Below are positions 55,713 through 64,000 of a DNA stretch of 64,000 bases, piece after piece. Made by a program: the position numbers and the translations under genes. The notes under the pieces are model-generated. The model did no database searches. It had not been told where the DNA came from and saw only the letters and a list, made by a program, of their open reading frames with translations. Position 1 is the stretch's first letter. Every line of letters begins with the position of its first letter. Origin of the DNA: Peribacillus huizhouensis (GTDB lineage: Bacteria > Bacillota > Bacilli > Bacillales > DSM-1321); NCBI RefSeq assembly GCF_014138605.1, contig NZ_JACJHX010000002.1:349899-413898 (forward strand), written 5' to 3'.

Positions 55713-57374
55713 TACACTTTCACGCTTCGTTAAATCAAGCTTGTGCATGATTTGTTCGGGAATTATATCTTTTCTTAACGCTATTTCAAAGACTTCTTTC
55801 ACTGTTTTTACCGGGATGATATCAATTCCATCTATTTCATTCAGCAACGGCTGCATGTTTTCGTGGGGGATAATCACTTTTTTTGCTCCCGCAAGCTTGG
55901 CTGCTTTAATTTTTGGAATGACCCCGCCAATTGGTTTTACATGGCCATGAATACTTATTTCCCCAGTCATCGCCACTGTATTTTCAGCAGGAATTTTGTA
56001 AATTGCGGAGTAAATTCCACACGCCATTGCAATTCCGGCAGAAGGCCCATCCACCGGACTGCCTCCCGGGAAGTTGACATGGATATCAAATTGGTCAGCA
56101 GGCACCCCCATCGCTCGAAGGACGGTAATCACATTTTCAATGGAACCTTTCGCCATACTTTTTCTGCGAATGGATTTTCCACTACCACCGATGCTTTCTT
56201 CCTCCACAATCCCCGTTATATTAATCGTTCCCTTATCAAGAGCAGGCATGACGGTCACTTCAATTTCAAGCAATGCCCCGCTATTTGGGCCATATACTGC
56301 TAGTCCATTAATTCGGCCAACTTTAGGCTTGTCATCGATTTTACGGTCCATTCTTGGCGTCAATTGACTAGAGTGAGCCATCCACGCAATGTCTTCATCT
56401 TTAATATAATTACGATCTTCTGTAATCGAAATACCCGCTAACGTTTGAACCATATTCACAGCTTCCCTGCCATTTCGGGCATATTCAGCGATTGTTTCAA
56501 GACCTTTATCACTAATTGTTAACTTCACCTTTTCAGATGCTTTTTTGGCAATTGAAATAATTTCTCCCGGATCGAGCTCCCTAAAGAAGACTTCAATACA
56601 GCGCGAACGGATGGCAGGAGGAATTTCATTTGGCGTTCTCGTTGTTGCACCAATCAAGCGAAAATCCGCCGGCAGTCCATTTTTAAAAATATCATGGATA
56701 TGTGTTGGAATATTCGTGTTTTCCTCTGAATAATACGCACTTTCTAAAAATACTTTACGATCTTCTAGTACTTTAAGCAGTTTATTCATTTGAATAGGAT
56801 GAAGCTCGCCAATCTCATCTATAAACAAGACACCACCATGCGCATTGCTTACAGCTCCTTGTTTTGGCTGTGGAATTCCAGCTTGCCCCATAGCTCCGGC
56901 ACCTTGATAAATCGGATCATGAACCGAGCCAATTAATGGATCTGCAATGCCCCGTTCATCAAATCGGGCTGTTGTTGCATCCAATTCAACAAATACGGCT
57001 GTTTTTTGAAACGGCGATTTCGCATTGCGTTTAGCTTCCTCTAAAACAAGCCTTGCAGCAGCTGTTTTTCCGACGCCAGGTGGCCCATACACAATAACAT
57101 GTTGTGGATTTGGACCACATAGCGCAGCCTTTAACGTCTTAATCCCATCTTCCTGACCAACAATATCAGCAAATGTAATCGGCCGTACACGTTCTGATAA
57201 TGGTTCCGTTAAAGAAATCGACCGCATTTTTCGCAACTGATCCATTTCTTTTCTAGAGTCACGATCAATCGATACCTTTTGTGTCCTTTGTCCCTTAAGC
57301 AAATTCAAAAAATACATACCAATCACAATACCAAAAAACAGCTGAATTAATAACGCGATTCCTGTCCAATTCAT
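55710..57374 (-). CDS. lonB: Forespore-type Lon protease LonB
   Basis: LonB is the membrane-linked Lon homologue; in B. subtilis it is made in the forespore. The 554-residue protein has an N-terminal membrane helix (about 2-22), AAA+ Walker [10 protein letters not shown], Walker B VLFIDEIGE, and the Lon protease domain with the serine in VDGPSAGIA and lysine in GGVIPKIKAA. It lacks the LON N-domain. GGAGG lies eight to nine bases before the ATG at 57374. The gene order clpX-lonB-lonA is that of B. subtilis. Confidence 0.95.
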   Translation of the reverse strand: MNWTGIALLIQLFFGIVIGMYFLNLLKGQRTQKVSIDRDSRKEMDQLRKMRSISLTEPLSERVRPITFADIVGQEDGIKTLKAALCGPNPQHVIVYGPPGVGKTAAARLVLEEAKRNAKSPFQKTAVFVELDATTARFDERGIADPLIGSVHDPIYQGAGAMGQAGIPQPKQGAVSNAHGGVLFIDEIGELHPIQMNKLLKVLEDRKVFLESAYYSEENTNIPTHIHDIFKNGLPADFRLIGATTRTPNEIPPAIRSRCIEVFFRELDPGEIISIAKKASEKVKLTISDKGLETIAEYARNGREAVNMVQTLAGISITEDRNYIKDEDIAWMAHSSQLTPRMDRKIDDKPKVGRINGLAVYGPNSGALLEIEVTVMPALDKGTINITGIVEEESIGGSGKSIRRKSMAKGSIENVITVLRAMGVPADQFDIHVNFPGGSPVDGPSAGIAMACGIYSAIYKIPAENTVAMTGEISIHGHVKPIGGVIPKIKAAKLAGAKKVIIPHENMQPLLNEIDGIDIIPVKTVKEVFEIALRKDIIPEQIMHKLDLTKRESV

Positions 57375-57574
57375 TGCCTTTCCCTCCTGCATTCACCAAG
57401 TATGTAAATGATAGTATCTCCTCAGCCTGAATGAATCATCCATCTTTTTTACGGAAGTATGTGAATTGAACATGCACAGAAACCATCTTTGGAAACCAGC
57501 AAAAAAACTACACTGGCATGAGTAATTGCAAAAGGAAACTCCAGTCACTGAGCGGGCTCACTCTTTTTCCAGCA

Positions 57575-57690
57575 TTGCGTGCCGGTTTTCGGATTTGCGA
57601 GCCGAGTCTGTATATTTTCGTGCCAGATTGAACGAATTGCGTGCCAAAATCGGTACTTTTCGAGCGAGATTGGGGATTTGCGCGCTGAAG
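57575..57690. repeat. 20-bp-period GCGTGCC array
   Basis: Six units at 19-22-bp spacing: GCGTGCCGG, GCGAGCCGA, CGTGCCAG, GCGTGCCAA, CGAGCGAG, GCGCGCTGA. It lies between lonB and clpX and opens a repeat-rich gap of about 870 bp that contains no convincing gene. Confidence 0.8.
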
Positions 57691-57711
57691 TTAAATTTAC
57701 GAATCCTGCTT

Positions 57712-58140
57712 CCTCTTTTCATACGAAATAACCTTTTTATTACGGATTTTATAAAAAAATGCAGCTGTTTAGTGGCGGGATGACGCAATCGTCTGGGCAA
57801 CACCAATCACTTCGTAGTCTCCATCTCTCCTTTTTCCAGCATGACGAGCCAGATTTCGGATTTGCGTGCCGGAGTTAAATTGATGAACCCCGCTTCCTCT
57901 TTTCATACGAATTAACCTTTTTATTACGGGTTTTATAAAAAAATGTAGCTGTTTAGTGGCGGGATGACGCAATCGTCTGGGCAAACTCCAGTCATAGCGT
58001 AGTCTCCATCTCTCCTTTTTCCAGCATGACGAGCCAGATTTCAGATTTACGTGCCGAGTTTGTACGTTTTCATGCCAGTTTGGATAAGTTGCGTGCCGGA
58101 ATCACTGCTTTTCGTGCGCGATTAGAGATTTGCGTGCCGG
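57712..58140. repeat. Tandem spacer block and further GCGTGCC arrays
   Basis: A block starting CCTCTTTTCATACGA at 57712 recurs at 57896, 184 bp later, with TTTTTATTACGG, GTTTAGTGGCGGGATGACGC and CATCTCTCCTTTTTCCAGC shared. Short GCGTGCC arrays follow each block (57843-57882 and 58023-58140). The block resembles the spacer of the 276-bp units at 8.8-10.05 kb (CTTTTCATTCGA, TTTATGACAGATTTCATA), so the two loci carry the same compound element. Confidence 0.75.
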
Positions 58141-58163
58141 AACTAAAAAATAGCGATTAAAGA

Positions 58164-58255
58164 CAAAAAAAGGGCTGACTCCTCCCCAACATCATCCAGA
58201 AACACGTGAAGATAGCACGTATTGCTGTGTGTAGAGTACGAAATCAAACCCTTTT
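58164..58255. repeat. GGGCTGAC...CAAACCC element, copy 8 (clpX 3-prime end)
   Basis: From AAAAAAGGGCTGACTCC to ATCAAACCCTTTT, with the internal AACACGTG and AGCACGTATT. It ends five bases from the clpX stop codon and may serve as its terminator. Confidence 0.5.
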
Positions 58256-58260
58256 GAAGA

Positions 58261-59526
58261 TTATGCAGATGTTTTATCAGCTGCGTTAATCGTTGTTCCA
58301 TCTTTAAGAACGAGTTTAGGTGGCTCGTTTTCTGTGATGGCTGCCCCTGTAATGATACATTTGTCAATATCATCACGTGAAGGTAGCTCAAACATTACTT
58401 CAAGCATAATGCCCTCAATAATTGAACGTAGTCCACGAGCTCCCGTTTTTCTTTCAATTGCTTTCTTCGCAATTTCAAGTAAAGCATCATCCTCGAATTC
58501 GAGAATAACATTATCAAGCTCGAGCATTTTTTCAAATTGTTTAACTAGAGCATTTTTCGGCTTCGTTAAAATATCGATCAATGCCGCTTCATCTAATTGC
58601 TCCAATGTAGCAATGACTGGAATACGTCCGATGAATTCCGGAATTAAACCGAAGCGCAATAAATCTTCTGGAAGCACTTTAGAAAGCAGTTCTTTTTCTG
58701 CAACATCATCTTTCTTCACATCTGATCCAAAACCAATTACTTTTTGGCCTAAGCGACGTTTAATAATCGGTTCGATTCCATCAAATGCACCACCACAGAT
58801 AAAGAGAATATTCGTTGTATCAATTTGAATAAACTCTTGGTGTGGATGCTTACGACCACCTTGAGGTGGGACACTCGCAACGGTACCTTCAAGTATTTTC
58901 AACAATGCTTGCTGAACACCTTCACCTGATACGTCACGTGTAATGGACGGGTTTTCAGATTTACGTGCTACTTTATCGATTTCATCAATATAGATGATTC
59001 CTTTTTCTGCCTTTTCCACATCATAATCTGCTGCTTGGATTAGCTTAAGCAAAATGTTTTCAACATCTTCCCCGACATATCCAGCTTCAGTTAATGAAGT
59101 CGCGTCAGCGATTGCAAACGGTACATTCAATAGTCGTGCCAATGTCTGTGCAAGTAACGTTTTCCCACTACCAGTTGGACCGATGAGAGCAATATTACTT
59201 TTTGCAAGTTCTACATCATCGACTTTACTATTTGAATTGATTCGCTTGTAATGATTGTATACCGCAACCGCAAGAGATTTTTTAGCCTGCTCTTGTCCAA
59301 TCACATATTCATCAAGAATTTCGCGAATTTCCATCGGTTTAGGAACATCTTTAAATTCAATTTCTTCTTCCGTTCCTAGTTCTTCTTCGACGATTTCTGT
59401 ACAAAGCTCAATACATTCATCACAAATATATACACCTGGTCCAGCTACCAGTTTACGAACTTGCTCTTGAGTTTTTCCGCAAAAAGAACATTTTAATTGT
59501 CCTTTTTCATCATTAAATTTAAACAT
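58261..59526 (-). CDS. clpX: ATP-dependent Clp protease ATP-binding subunit ClpX
   Basis: ClpX unfolds tagged and regulatory proteins for ClpP. The 421-residue protein has the N-terminal zinc domain (Cys13, Cys16, Cys35, Cys38), Walker A GPTGSGKT (116-123), Walker [10 protein letters not shown], the pore loop GYVGEDVE, and the IGF loop that docks on ClpP (around KKVIGF-type KVIGFGSD). AAAGGAG precedes the ATG. Confidence 0.97.
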   Translation of the reverse strand: MFKFNDEKGQLKCSFCGKTQEQVRKLVAGPGVYICDECIELCTEIVEEELGTEEEIEFKDVPKPMEIREILDEYVIGQEQAKKSLAVAVYNHYKRINSNSKVDDVELAKSNIALIGPTGSGKTLLAQTLARLLNVPFAIADATSLTEAGYVGEDVENILLKLIQAADYDVEKAEKGIIYIDEIDKVARKSENPSITRDVSGEGVQQALLKILEGTVASVPPQGGRKHPHQEFIQIDTTNILFICGGAFDGIEPIIKRRLGQKVIGFGSDVKKDDVAEKELLSKVLPEDLLRFGLIPEFIGRIPVIATLEQLDEAALIDILTKPKNALVKQFEKMLELDNVILEFEDDALLEIAKKAIERKTGARGLRSIIEGIMLEVMFELPSRDDIDKCIITGAAITENEPPKLVLKDGTTINAADKTSA

Positions 59527-60207
59527 GGACTCACTCCTTTAAAGAATTTTCCTATATACATAGCTTAAGCGCCTTATTTTTGGACAGAAATAAACGGCTA
59601 AGCTCGGTAATAAAAATTTTGATGTAGACCGCATTGTATCATGTTCCAAGTTTTTTTGTAATAAAAATGCTTCAGACATGAAAGTTGTCCAATAAGTACA
59701 ATTCTTATCGATAATATGTATGTTGCCCGTAATAGGCTTTCCCAAACCTAAAAAACACGACGTGCAAAGGAAGTTAAAACACCAACGGCAAAGGCCGTAG
59801 ATTATGCACCAACCTTTTTTGAAAACGCTTACTAAGCATTTGATTGAAACATTTCTATAACTCCAAAAGGCTTCAACTATTATAGTATAGGTCGAACACA
59901 AGCAATGGCATCATAGATTTCTCATACTAAAAGGCGTAGATCGGAACAATTTCTCTGTTCATTTCTTCCTCCTTTAGAACACGTATTAGTAAGGCAAGGG
60001 TCTTTTATTATGTATGTATATGCGGTATTAAAATTAATCTACACTGAATTCATAAAAAAATCAATGCTGAAATTCCCATCAAAATAATTATTTTTTTAAA
60101 TGATAATTTAAGCTTACTAAAGTCATAGCGGTTAGCGCATGCATATTGTCGAAAATAAACCTTTTACCGTACTGCTAATGTCAAATTTTCATTTTTTATG
60201 TATGAAG
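59527..60207. other. tig-clpX gap, no convincing gene
   Basis: A 363-bp minus-strand open frame (59539-59901) has cysteine-rich, atypical composition and no ribosome site, and I reject it. At 59927-59962 an 11-residue minus-strand frame follows a perfect AAAGGAGGAAGAA site; it may be a leader peptide or a relic. The clpX promoter is probably near 59640-59665, where TACAAT is seen on the minus strand. Confidence 0.4.
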
Positions 60208-60398
60208 GTCACGGGGACGGGGCTTAGAGATTTATTAATATAGCCATTCTACTTTGCAAGTATACTAATTTTATTATAGAAAGTCCCTAAATTCGGCTTC
60301 GCACCGCCACCATTGGGATTAGGCGAGTGTAGCGTGCTACTTGCTTAATCCTTCATGGTAGATGGTGGCGTTTTAACGCCATATTTGTTTTGTATGTT
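60208..60398. repeat. CGCCACCAT hairpin element, copy 2
   Basis: CGCCACCAT (60305) pairs with ATGGTGGCG (60362-60370), enclosing GGATTAGGCGAG/CTTGCTTAATCC and GTAGC/GCTAC, which together fold into one almost continuous hairpin of about 65 bases, followed by TTTTAACGCC. The left part (GGACGGGGCTTAGAG) is shared with copy 1 at 47404. Confidence 0.65.
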
Positions 60399-60434
60399 TA
60401 TATTATATAAAGATATTAACTCATTACATTATGT

Positions 60435-60464
60435 ATAAAACAAGGCACGAATGTTCGTGCCTTG
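60435..60464 (-). terminator. Terminator of tig
   Basis: On the minus strand AAGGCACGAA/TTCGTGCCTT is a perfect 10-bp stem with a two-base loop, followed by GTTTTAT. It is about 80 bases after the tig stop. Confidence 0.75.
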
Positions 60465-60539
60465 CATGTTTCTAATTGTAATACAAAATATGTTGTTTGG
60501 CTAAATTTTAATACTTAGCCTCAAACACATTGGCCTTTA

Positions 60540-61835
60540 TTATTCAGCAGCAGCGACTGTTTTGCTGTTTGCAACAAGGAAGTCGATTGCTTTGTTGATT
60601 TTAAGATCACCTTTAAGACCTTCTAGGCTACCAAGTGCTTTTTTGATGTTTTCTACATCCATTTTGTACATTTCAGCCATTTTTTCAACCTCTGCATTCA
60701 CATCTTCGTCCGTTACTTCGATGTTTTCAGCTTTAACGATTGCATCAAGAGTTAGACTTACACGAACTTGGTTTTTCGCTTCTTCTAACATTTGGCCTTT
60801 AAGTGCTTCTTCATCTTGTCCTGAGAATTGGAAGTATAACTCCATGTTCAAGCCTTGAGATTGAAGACGTTGTTCGAAGTCTTTCATCATGCGATCTACT
60901 TCGTTATTTATCATAACTTCAGGGATGTCAACTTCCACGTTTGCAGTTGCTTGTTCGATAACTGCGTCACGAACTGCGTTTTCTGCTTGGTGTTTTTTGT
61001 CATGCTCAAGTTTTTTCTTTGTTTTTTCTTTCAATTCAGCAAGTGTTTCAACTTCATCGTCAACATCTTTTGCGAATTCGTCATCTAATTGAGGAAGTTC
61101 TTTTGTTTTGATTTCGTGTAATTTCACTTTGAATACAGCAGGTTTACCTGCAAGCTCAGCAGCATGGTACTCTTCAGGGAAAGATACTTCGATATCTTTT
61201 TCTGCTCCTGTTTCAAGGCCAACTAATTGCGCTTCGAAACCAGGAATGAAGCTATTAGATCCAAGCTCTAATGTATAGTTTTCAGATGCTCCACCTTCAA
61301 ATGCTTCGCCATCAACGAATCCTTCAAAGTCGATCACAACTGTGTCGCCATCAGCTGCTTGTCCTTCTTCTTTTACAACTAGCTCAGCTTGACGTTCTTG
61401 AAGAGTTTTGATTTCTTTCTCAACATCTTCGTCTGTTACTTCAGCACTAACTGCTTCTACTTCAAGACCTTTATATTCACCTAATTTAACTTCAGGAGCA
61501 ACTGTTACATTTGCTTTGAAAATAAGGTTTTGGCCTTTTTCCATTTGTTCAATGTCAATTTCAGGACGATCAACTGGGTTGATTCCTGCTTCTTCAACTG
61601 CATTTGCGTATGCTTCTGGAAGAATGATATCTAGTGCATCTTGGTAAAGAGATTCTACGCCGAATCTTTTTTCGAACATTTGACGAGGCATTTTTCCTTT
61701 ACGGAAGCCTGGTACATTTACTTGTTTTACAACTTTTTTGAACGCAGCGTCTAAACCTTCGTTAACAGTACCAGCTTCTACTTCAATAGTTAGTACTCCT
61801 TGGTTACCTTCTAATTTTTCCCATTTAACAGACAT
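60540..61835 (-). CDS. tig: Trigger factor
   Basis: Trigger factor is the ribosome-bound chaperone with peptidyl-prolyl isomerase activity. The 431-residue protein has the ribosome-binding domain with the signature GFRKGKMPR (about 44-52), an FKBP-type domain (about 160-245, [19 protein letters not shown]) and the C-terminal helical arms. GGAGGG lies five or six bases before the ATG. Codon use is highly biased, as expected for an abundant protein. Confidence 0.97.
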   Translation of the reverse strand: MSVKWEKLEGNQGVLTIEVEAGTVNEGLDAAFKKVVKQVNVPGFRKGKMPRQMFEKRFGVESLYQDALDIILPEAYANAVEEAGINPVDRPEIDIEQMEKGQNLIFKANVTVAPEVKLGEYKGLEVEAVSAEVTDEDVEKEIKTLQERQAELVVKEEGQAADGDTVVIDFEGFVDGEAFEGGASENYTLELGSNSFIPGFEAQLVGLETGAEKDIEVSFPEEYHAAELAGKPAVFKVKLHEIKTKELPQLDDEFAKDVDDEVETLAELKEKTKKKLEHDKKHQAENAVRDAVIEQATANVEVDIPEVMINNEVDRMMKDFEQRLQSQGLNMELYFQFSGQDEEALKGQMLEEAKNQVRVSLTLDAIVKAENIEVTDEDVNAEVEKMAEMYKMDVENIKKALGSLEGLKGDLKINKAIDFLVANSKTVAAAE

Positions 61836-61975
61836 GTGTTTCCCTCCAAAAATCTATATACTAAAATGAATAAGCAATGGATGAATCTGCTATGCTATTC
61901 CTAACAAGCATCACCATACCCTAATGAATTAGGGTCTGTTCGTTTTATAACAAAACGAGACATTACAACCCCTAC

Positions 61976-62002
61976 ATTATAACACAGGTTCCCTCGTTTC
62001 AA
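61976..62002 (-). promoter_or_regulatory. Predicted tig promoter
   Basis: On the minus strand TTGAAA, 15 bases, then TGTTATAAT, a perfect -10 with the extended TG. The short spacer is offset by the extended -10. The leader that follows contains TCGTTTT/AAAACGA and CCCTAAT/ATTAGGG hairpins (the second at 61919-61934). Confidence 0.55.
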
Positions 62003-62012
62003 CAGCAATACA

Positions 62013-63047
62013 TTAAATATTCCCATAAGAAAATTCTTCAATTGTATGAATTTGGAGAATCATTTCTTGTACAGAATCCGGACCTACTCCATATTGAACA
62101 GCTCTTTCAATGACTGTATCTTCACCTGTTTGATAGCTCTCTGCTACAGCATGGTAGGCACACGCCCAAATTGGAAAGCTGCTTTTCTCAGGTGCGATTG
62201 GGTACATGATAAATTGTTGCCTTTCTATTAGAGAAGTGGCCATTGTTAGTAAGGATGGATTTTCTTGTTCTAATTGTGTTGCTACGAGGGACGTAACGGT
62301 TTTGAAAAATTCCGTATCCTTCATAGGCAGTATTTCCGTTGGTATGATATCCATCTCTTGTGAGAGCTTTGTTACCCGGACATTTTTATCATATTCCTGT
62401 TCTTGGAGAATATGGAGCAAAAGCGTCTTCAGAAAAGGATGCGCGGCTTCGTCAAACAGAAATTTTTGAACAGATGGCATAAAAGCTCGAATATTCGTTT
62501 CTGATAATCGACTTATATTCCTAAAAATTTCTTCGTCGGTTTTCCCAGTAAACCACTCATCATCAATAAACTCTGCTTCCGTTCGTTTCTCTTCTTCGAT
62601 TTCTACAGACATATTTTCATTCTCTTCTAAAACTCTAGTACTAAAGGCAAGCATCTTTTTAAATTGATCGATTTTGTCATGAGGTACTTGATTATCATCC
62701 AATAGCGCTTCGATTGTCGTAACCATTTCTTCATGCTCATTAAGTTGGAGTAAAACCATTAAATAGATACTTACGATTTGAAAATAGTCACCAATTCCTT
62801 TATGAAGCATCTCTTTACACAAGTCCCGCGCTTCTGTATAGAGACCTATTTCGACAAATGAAACGATTAAACCGACATTTACATCGGGGTTCTCAGGATC
62901 AATCTCTCTTGCTTGGCTATACAATTCCGCTGCACGCTTAAACTCTCTTTTTTCGATATGTTCCATACCCTTTTCCACTAGCCTACTGCCCAAATTAGGA
63001 AACGGAACAACATTTCCTTCTTGCTTTTGTTTCTTTTTACCGTCCAT
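62013..63047 (-). CDS. ysoA: TPR-repeat protein, YsoA-like
   Basis: The 344-residue protein has tetratricopeptide repeats at about 20-90 (GMEHIEKREFKRAAELYSQA, DPENPDVNVGLIVSFVE), an acidic middle and a helical C-terminus. B. subtilis ysoA, a TPR protein of unknown function, lies at the same place between tig and leuD. The frame opens 12 codons upstream, but GGCGGAG seven bases before the ATG at 63047 decides for that start. TPR proteins mediate protein contacts; the partner is unknown. Confidence 0.82.
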   Translation of the reverse strand: MDGKKKQKQEGNVVPFPNLGSRLVEKGMEHIEKREFKRAAELYSQAREIDPENPDVNVGLIVSFVEIGLYTEARDLCKEMLHKGIGDYFQIVSIYLMVLLQLNEHEEMVTTIEALLDDNQVPHDKIDQFKKMLAFSTRVLEENENMSVEIEEEKRTEAEFIDDEWFTGKTDEEIFRNISRLSETNIRAFMPSVQKFLFDEAAHPFLKTLLLHILQEQEYDKNVRVTKLSQEMDIIPTEILPMKDTEFFKTVTSLVATQLEQENPSLLTMATSLIERQQFIMYPIAPEKSSFPIWACAYHAVAESYQTGEDTVIERAVQYGVGPDSVQEMILQIHTIEEFSYGNI

Positions 63048-63257
63048 CGTATAACTCCGCCTGTCGATATATTTTTCTAGCAATTAGTTTAGCATTGTTT
63101 TCTTCGCAATACAAAAATTAACTAAAAATTGAGTGGCAAAATGGAGTAAATTTACGTTTCATGTGAGTTTTAGGTAAATTATTCAAGAATTAGGCCTAGT
63201 ATTAGAAATTTGATTTTATCTGTTCTCACTTATACTCATTTACGTGGAACAAATCAA

Positions 63258-63349
63258 AACAAAAGGACCAGACTTCACTACAACTATATACCTTTCAAAT
63301 AAGTGTTTGAACACATCATTTTAGGTATTTGTATGAGTCTGATCCATTT
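63258..63349. repeat. GGACCAGAC...GTCTGATCC element, copy 9 (leuD 3-prime end)
   Basis: A 92-bp member from AAAAGGACCAGACTTC to ATGAGTCTGATCCATTT. It ends 16 bases from the leuD stop. The rest of the 63048-63364 gap is AT-rich, without features. Confidence 0.55.
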
Positions 63350-63364
63350 GGCCATGCTATGCAA

Positions 63365-63964
63365 TTATTTCGTAGACATAACGTCTATTGTATTTTCATA
63401 TTTAGAAATTTGCTCATCATATTGCAGTGTGATTGAAATCTCATCCCAGCCGTTTACAAGCATCTCTTTCCAATATGGGTGAATTTCAAACTCCGCAACA
63501 AAATCAGCTGGTCCGAAAACCTTTTGATTAGGTAAATCAATTGTGAATTCAACGTCCGTATTTTTGGCTTCCTTCATTAAATAAGATACGTTTTCTGCCG
63601 ATAAAGCAATTGGTAGAATCCCATTTTTTAAGCAGTTATTTTTAAAAATATCTGCAAATGAAGGCGCAATGACGATTTGAAAACCATAGTCTTGTAGTGA
63701 CCAAGGTGCATGCTCCCTTGAAGATCCGCAGCCGAAATTTTCACCCGCCACTAGAATGGATGCACCAGCGGCCTCAGGTTGGTTTAACTCGAAGTCTTCA
63801 CGAAGTTCTCCATTTTCCTTATATCGCCAGTTATAAAATAAAAATTCGCCAAAACCTGTCCGTTCAATTCGCTTTAAAAATTGCTTCGGAATAATCTGAT
63901 CTGTGTCAACATTGTTTCGGTCTAAAACTGCCGGTTTTCCTCGGTATACCGTAATTGGTTCCAT
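63365..63964 (-). CDS. leuD: 3-isopropylmalate dehydratase small subunit
   Basis: LeuD forms with LeuC the isomerase that interconverts 2- and 3-isopropylmalate in leucine synthesis. The 199-residue protein has the aconitase swivel-domain signatures NVDTDQIIPKQFLKR (about 18-32) and GENFGCGSSREHAPW (about 74-88), and a C-terminal NGWDEISITL. AGGAGGT lies five bases before the ATG. It follows the leuC end by about 15 bases. Confidence 0.97.
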   Translation of the reverse strand: MEPITVYRGKPAVLDRNNVDTDQIIPKQFLKRIERTGFGEFLFYNWRYKENGELREDFELNQPEAAGASILVAGENFGCGSSREHAPWSLQDYGFQIVIAPSFADIFKNNCLKNGILPIALSAENVSYLMKEAKNTDVEFTIDLPNQKVFGPADFVAEFEIHPYWKEMLVNGWDEISITLQYDEQISKYENTIDVMSTK

Positions 63965-63979
63965 ATTGCACCTCCTAAA

Positions 63980-64000
63980 TTAATGTAATTGCATTTCTGA
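63980..64000 (-). CDS. leuC: Last codons of leuC (isopropylmalate dehydratase large subunit)
   Basis: Six codons (SEMQLH) and a TAA are read on the minus strand just upstream of leuD, which in Bacillales always follows leuC. The frame is my best choice; a second frame ending TAG at 63975 is possible. The identification rests on operon order. Confidence 0.45.
   Translation of the reverse strand, partial: SEMQLH

Noticed and set aside
59539..59901. 120-codon minus-strand open frame between clpX and tig
   Set aside because: Cysteine- and tyrosine-rich composition, no ribosome site, no recognisable motif.
59927..59962. Eleven-codon frame with a perfect ribosome site upstream of clpX
   Set aside because: Too short to support as a gene; kept only as a remark because the AAAGGAGGAAGAA site is striking.

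Overview
The window is a chromosomal segment of an endospore-forming Bacillales bacterium, most likely a Planococcaceae/Bacillaceae member (Sporosarcina/Lysinibacillus-like). The evidence is the spore genes (spo0B, spoIVFA, spoIVFB, spoIIB, spoVID, ysxE), a moderate-to-low GC content, strong AGGAGG ribosome sites with frequent GTG/TTG starts, and gene order that follows the Bacillus subtilis block leuD-ysoA-tig-clpX-lonB-lonA-ysxC-hemAXCDBL-spoVID-ysxE-valS-folC-comC-spoIIB-maf-radC-mreBCD-minCD-spoIVFAB-rplU-prp-rpmA-spo0B-obg-pheB-pheA. Almost every gene is on the minus strand, so the window is read from right to left.

Layout, left to right. 0-8.7 kb: a plus-strand gene end (probably niaR), then pheA, pheB, obg, spo0B, rpmA, prp, rplU with its leader RNA, an RNase E/G gene and spoIVFB-spoIVFA. 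8.8-10.1 kb: a large intergenic tandem array of 276-bp units. 10.2-16.1 kb: minD-minC, mreD-mreC-mreB, radC and maf. 16.3-30.8 kb: spoIIB followed by a type IV pilus cluster (LysM-tailed PilO-like protein, PilN, PilM, prepilin peptidase, major pilin, PilC, PilT, PilB, two minor pilins, a large prepilin-like protein on the opposite strand, a VanW-domain protein and a membrane protein). 30.8-36.8 kb: an accessory island absent from the B. subtilis order. It holds a putative immunity gene, a 777-residue membrane polymorphic toxin that joins a PrsW-type intramembrane protease domain to a restriction-endonuclease-fold C-terminus, a dead metallo-beta-lactamase-fold gene, a SUKH gene and another immunity-like gene. 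36.8-44.6 kb: folC, valS with a T-box leader, a small membrane protein, ysxE and spoVID. 44.9-51.5 kb: the haem operon hemAXCDBL. 51.7-64 kb: a small membrane protein, ysxC, lonA, lonB, a second repeat-rich gap, clpX, tig, a TPR protein, leuD and the last codons of leuC.

The coding content is mostly well-known housekeeping, cell-shape, division, sporulation, proteostasis and haem genes. The unusual content is the toxin island and the intergenic DNA. Four kinds of dispersed intergenic element are seen: (i) arrays with a 20-21-bp period built on a GCGTGCCGG-like core, expanded to 276-bp tandem units at 8.8-10.05 kb; (ii) about nine 80-98-bp elements with GGGTCAGAC...GTCTGACCC ends, nearly all placed at operon 3-prime ends; (iii) a 265-310-bp strongly structured element that abuts stop codons at three loci; (iv) a hairpin element with a CGCCACCAT...ATGGTGGCG stem. 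The pilin gene has its own promoter and a leader with a terminator-like hairpin, which suggests regulation by attenuation.
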